64,000 nt of DNA from Vanilla planifolia (taxonomy: Eukaryota > Streptophyta > Magnoliopsida > Asparagales > Orchidaceae), in NCBI GenBank assembly GCA_023846275.1, contig CM043872.1:25963670-26027669 (forward strand). Reading direction: 5' to 3'. Shown here in pieces: positions 60,426-64,000 of the stretch. The position numbers and the translations under genes were made by a program. The notes under the pieces are model-generated. The model saw only the letters and a list, made by a program, of their open reading frames with translations. It made no database searches and was not told the origin of the DNA. The first letter of the stretch is position 1. Each line of letters begins with the position of its first letter.

Positions 60426-63400
60426 TAGAGAAAGAGAACTTGGCAAACGTGAGATGTAACTTGCAAGATGAAGAGACATGAAACAGAAATTAGTAAGAAA
60501 ATTGTGTGATACAATCAGTAACACTAGAGAGATGGAATTACTCCTTTGAAGCCACAAAGAATCTCATACCACACCCTCAAGTTTCAAAAACCTGGTAAAC
60601 TCACCAAGGAACTTTCATTACACACATAAGCTTACAAAAAACAAACCATGAAATATAATACATAGCTCAAATCCTCTTGGTTGTGCCTAAGCATATTTTT
60701 ATACACCAAAGAAACTTGGGGTGGTAAAGAAAAGAGCTAATTGTCCTACAATATCTAGGTTATCATCAAGATGATTAGTAATGGTTTGTCTGGAATGATG
60801 AATGAGTGATTAATTGCCAAAAAACAAGAAAAAGACACGAAGTTGTTTGTGTCGTATATAAACAATGGGGGAAACCTAAGGTCAATTAAGACAAACACCA
60901 ACCCTATTACAAAGAGCATGACAAGGAAGGTTGATTTAAGCTTAGCATTGGCCAAACCTTGGCAGGACCTCATCAACATATTATGTAGAGTTATGTCCAG
61001 CATTTTGCACATCAAATTGAAATTTTAGAGCCTCATATCTACTGTGGAAGTTCAAGAATCTCCTAAGGGGTACCACTCATCCACTTGGTAGTTGCTTGAA
61101 GTTAATAGTTTATTTAATATAACTAGTTTCAAGAGGTAATGCTTATACTCTATAAATTAGTTAAAACTTGGCATGCTAATGGTTTTTTTGTTGATTTTGG
61201 AGCATATTTCCTTTTTCTTGGTAAAAAAAGTTGGAAAGACTTGGCGGCCAACTCGTCACAGTTCAATGAGTATGATTCTTTATTTTCTCATTTTCTTCTT
61301 AGTTATTTTTCTTCCTCCACATCATAACACCATTTATTAATGCATTTCTACTCTTCCATTGAATTCTTAAACATCCAAGTGACCCTCTCCCTTCTCTACA
61401 TAGCTCTTGGATTTGGATCATCCATTGCTAATCACTCCAAAGTCATTACACTACTCCTCCCTCTCTAACCCACCAAATCATCTCTAATATTGTTTCCAAC
61501 CATGTCCTCTAGTGCTACTATATTCAAAGGTCCCTTCATTTTACATCATATGGTATCAAACCCTTGAAATTTCTCAAGTACTATTGCTTTTGGTCCAACT
61601 ACACTGCTTGTGCTGATTTGCTCTCTTGCCTACTTGGGAAATTGAGACAAATATGACCAATCAATACCGAAGCTTTTCTAAAATTTCGAGATGTAATTTA
61701 TGTAAGAGAGAAGATTGTAATAGCCTACATTTTCACAATGTTCAAAAGGTAATAAATCTTGGAATTAAATTAGTGGAATTGTCATTAAGCATATTTTGAT
61801 ATTATAAAATTAATTTCTTGAAATACAATATTTATATATAAAAATATTAAATTAATGGTGGAACCTTAGAAAAAATGTCAAAATCTCAAATATAATAAAA
61901 ATATTATTTGAGCATATTAATAGAAAAAGTTCTAAGAGTTAAACCCAATGGTGTTTAGTCTATAATTTTGGGATGAGTAATTAATTTATTATGAATTTTT
62001 TAAAAATTGAGATATATTTGTAATTTTAAGATTAAGAAAGATTTATAATTTTGTAAATTATAGCTTATGTCAAAGTGGATTTGAGAAAAGTCAATTTGCA
62101 AATATAAAAATATCAACTAAAACAAGGTATATTTATAACGTCAAACATTTTGATGCAAAAAAAATTGATTTGGATGGTATAATTGCACTTCCAGGAATGT
62201 TGGGAGGGTTGTGGAAAAATTTGTTGGGTATAAATACACGTATGTCATGTATTTAGACAATTTTTTTATTTTTAGATGGGCAAATAAATATTACAAATAT
62301 TTTAATAATATAATTATTAATAACTCACCATTAGAGATTATAAAACCTGACCTTCCCATGCATTTTCTCGAGAGAGGTCAATTTGGGTTCAGGCTTCTAA
62401 TGTAGAAGTTGCCAAGAGTTTTAGTGAGGAAGTGCTGTTGGGGAGCTAAGCAGTGTTTTCGAGAACCATTAAGAGGTAGTGAACTGAGGAGGTTGCCAAG
62501 TAGGGTGTTATTACTATGTCATGGTTTTCGATGAGCAGAGAAGTAGCTTGCATAAAAAGCAAGTTGTAGAAAAGAGGCTGGAGGAGGTTGAGGAAACATG
62601 TGCTTGTTGAAGCTAAGAGAGAAGAATGGAAAACAAGATAAGCATTTAACATTTTTCCTTTCAATTTCCTATAAACATTAACATAATTACATTTCAATTA
62701 AAGTAGGAAAAGTATTTGGGATTGTTTGGATGTCTATAAGGCAAACTGGTTGGGATTTAGAGTAAATCCAAGAGAAAAATAAAGAGAGATTTTTGTTGTT
62801 GATATGTATCATATGAGTATGATGGTCTACACTATATAGTGCGATCAACTTAAAATCGTTAGATGTAAAAATTCATAAGTATACAATACTGGATTATAGA
62901 GGAACTTTGAGAGGTTTATATTAGGACGATCATTTATCGTACTAATACAAGATAATTATAGAGCTGTTAATTTCATCGTAAAAGAGCGATATGGGTATCA
63001 TACTTATATGTGCCAATATTTTTCGAGTTCATCATATAAGAGCAATATGAGTATCATTTTTGTCTGGTGATATTTGGCTTTATAACTATTAAAATGTCAT
63101 TCAACGAGAAGGGAGTGAATTAATAGAATTAAAAAAAAATTAAATTCTTAAAAATATGTTTATTTTTACTTTGATAATAAAACTTTATAAATAGTGAAAT
63201 AATAAGACACAAAAATTTGAACATATACACAAACGATTTGAAAATAGTTCGGCTTAAAATCAAGTTTACGTCCACCTCCAATAAAAACCAAGCACAAAAA
63301 CAAACAATATAAGCTTTTCATCAAAAAAAGGGTAGGTTAAACCCTTACAACAAGAATAAAAAATAGGCTATAATAACCTTACAATTAAAATAGAATTGAC

Positions 63401-64000
63401 AAAAAGAAAGAAATAAAACAACGATAAAACCCGTACAAATAAATTCCTATACTTGACAAAATATTTAACACAGCACAATTATTTTAATTTAATCAATTAT
63501 AAAATGACAAAATAAGAGCTTAGCTGATTGGAAGATGAATTAAAAAATTTCGTGTTCGTTGAAAAAAGGCACAACGTAACGAGACGACAATTAGCAATGG
63601 CTGCGAATTGCTTGGAGGTCATAACTTGAGAATTCCTCTTTGGAGTTTTGTAAAAGTTTTCATAAAAAAAATTGCTAAAAAATTCTTCTATTTACAGACA
63701 TCTTCGAAATTTAGGAAACTAATATTTTAAGAAAATGCACAATGGCTTGAAATAACAGCTAAAATAGCCATTGTGCTGGAGCCGTTGGATCGAAGCAAAC
63801 CACGGCCATTAGATCACGAAAACCATGTGATCGAATGAACAGAATTCAATATGCGCTTCTTAGACACATTCATTTGATCTAAGCCATTAGATCAGAAACG
63901 CGATCTGACGACAGAATTTAACTTGTCGAGCAGAAGAAATATGGACCGTGCGATCGCCACATTGCGCAATCGGACAGCAGAAACAATTAGTAGTTTGAAA

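Larger units (their letters stand above)
57534..64000. other. Intergenic AT-rich and repeat-derived DNA
   Basis: No protein gene is recognised. An AAAT-type run lies at about 57471-57498 inside the inhibitor-2 gene's first intron. A 21-base A run lies at 59205-59225. Two local duplications are listed separately. About 61715-61760 (tgtaatagcctacattttca) looks like the start of an LTR. About 63080-63300 (gagaagggagtgaattaata and agttcggcttaaaatcaagt) resembles edges of plant LTR elements, and the last 260 bp are GC-richer with repeated gccattagatca words. None of these can be delimited here. Confidence 0.4.

Noticed and set aside
1..64000. CRISPR arrays, operons, prophage and tRNA or rRNA genes
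   Set aside because: The DNA is a plant nuclear genome by its introns and LINEs. Tandem repeats seen have no spacer structure, and no convincing tRNA A/B boxes were noticed by eye.

Overview
The window is nuclear DNA of a flowering plant. It is AT-rich, has split genes with GT-AG introns, plant L1-type LINEs carrying an RNase H domain, DUF4283/zinc-knuckle reading frames and a P-class pentatricopeptide-repeat (PPR) gene. I cannot name the species from sequence alone. Genes are sparse. Most of the 64 kb is decayed transposon sequence and local tandem duplications in AT-rich DNA.

Layout. 1-113 (+) is the last coding piece of an asparaginyl-tRNA synthetase gene that begins outside the window. 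271-556 is a two-copy duplication in its 3' flank. About 640-3002 is a four-copy, roughly 480-690 bp tandem array that runs up to the stop codon of the next gene. 3003-10861 (-) is the 3' part of a peroxisomal-type long-chain acyl-CoA synthetase (LACS6/7-like) gene. Seven exon pieces can be read, but two splice sites are lost, one exon is rearranged and shifted in frame, and no 5' exons are seen, so I call it a pseudogene. 12340-14433 looks like a solo LTR containing a small tandem array with inverted-repeat ends. 16850-19140 and 35290-36600 are decayed LINE fragments. 22130-24350 is LTR-like with a ~48-bp array. 36898-37345 is an ~81-bp minisatellite. Two small GC-rich islands (30.5 and 32.8 kb) may be first exons or promoters.

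42392-49250 (+) is a nearly complete but inactivated LINE: ORF1 with DUF4283 and a CCHC knuckle, then endonuclease, reverse transcriptase and RNase H. A second DUF4283/knuckle remnant lies tail-to-tail with it at about 49340-50270 (-). Related AT-rich repeats occur on both sides of this block.

Two genes at the right look functional. 52500-53879 (+) is an intronless-CDS PPR protein of 459 residues, with a likely 5'-UTR intron and upstream ORFs. 56456-57533 (-) is a four-exon protein phosphatase inhibitor-2 gene of about 156 residues. Its last intron has been tandemly duplicated together with the first 9 nt of the following exon, which creates a potential in-frame microexon. This is the most interesting structure in the window. 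From 57.6 kb to the end I see only repeats and AT-rich DNA.

The genes have unrelated housekeeping roles (cytosolic or organellar translation, peroxisomal fatty-acid activation, organellar RNA processing, PP1 regulation) and do not form a pathway. I found no CRISPR array, operon or tRNA gene.
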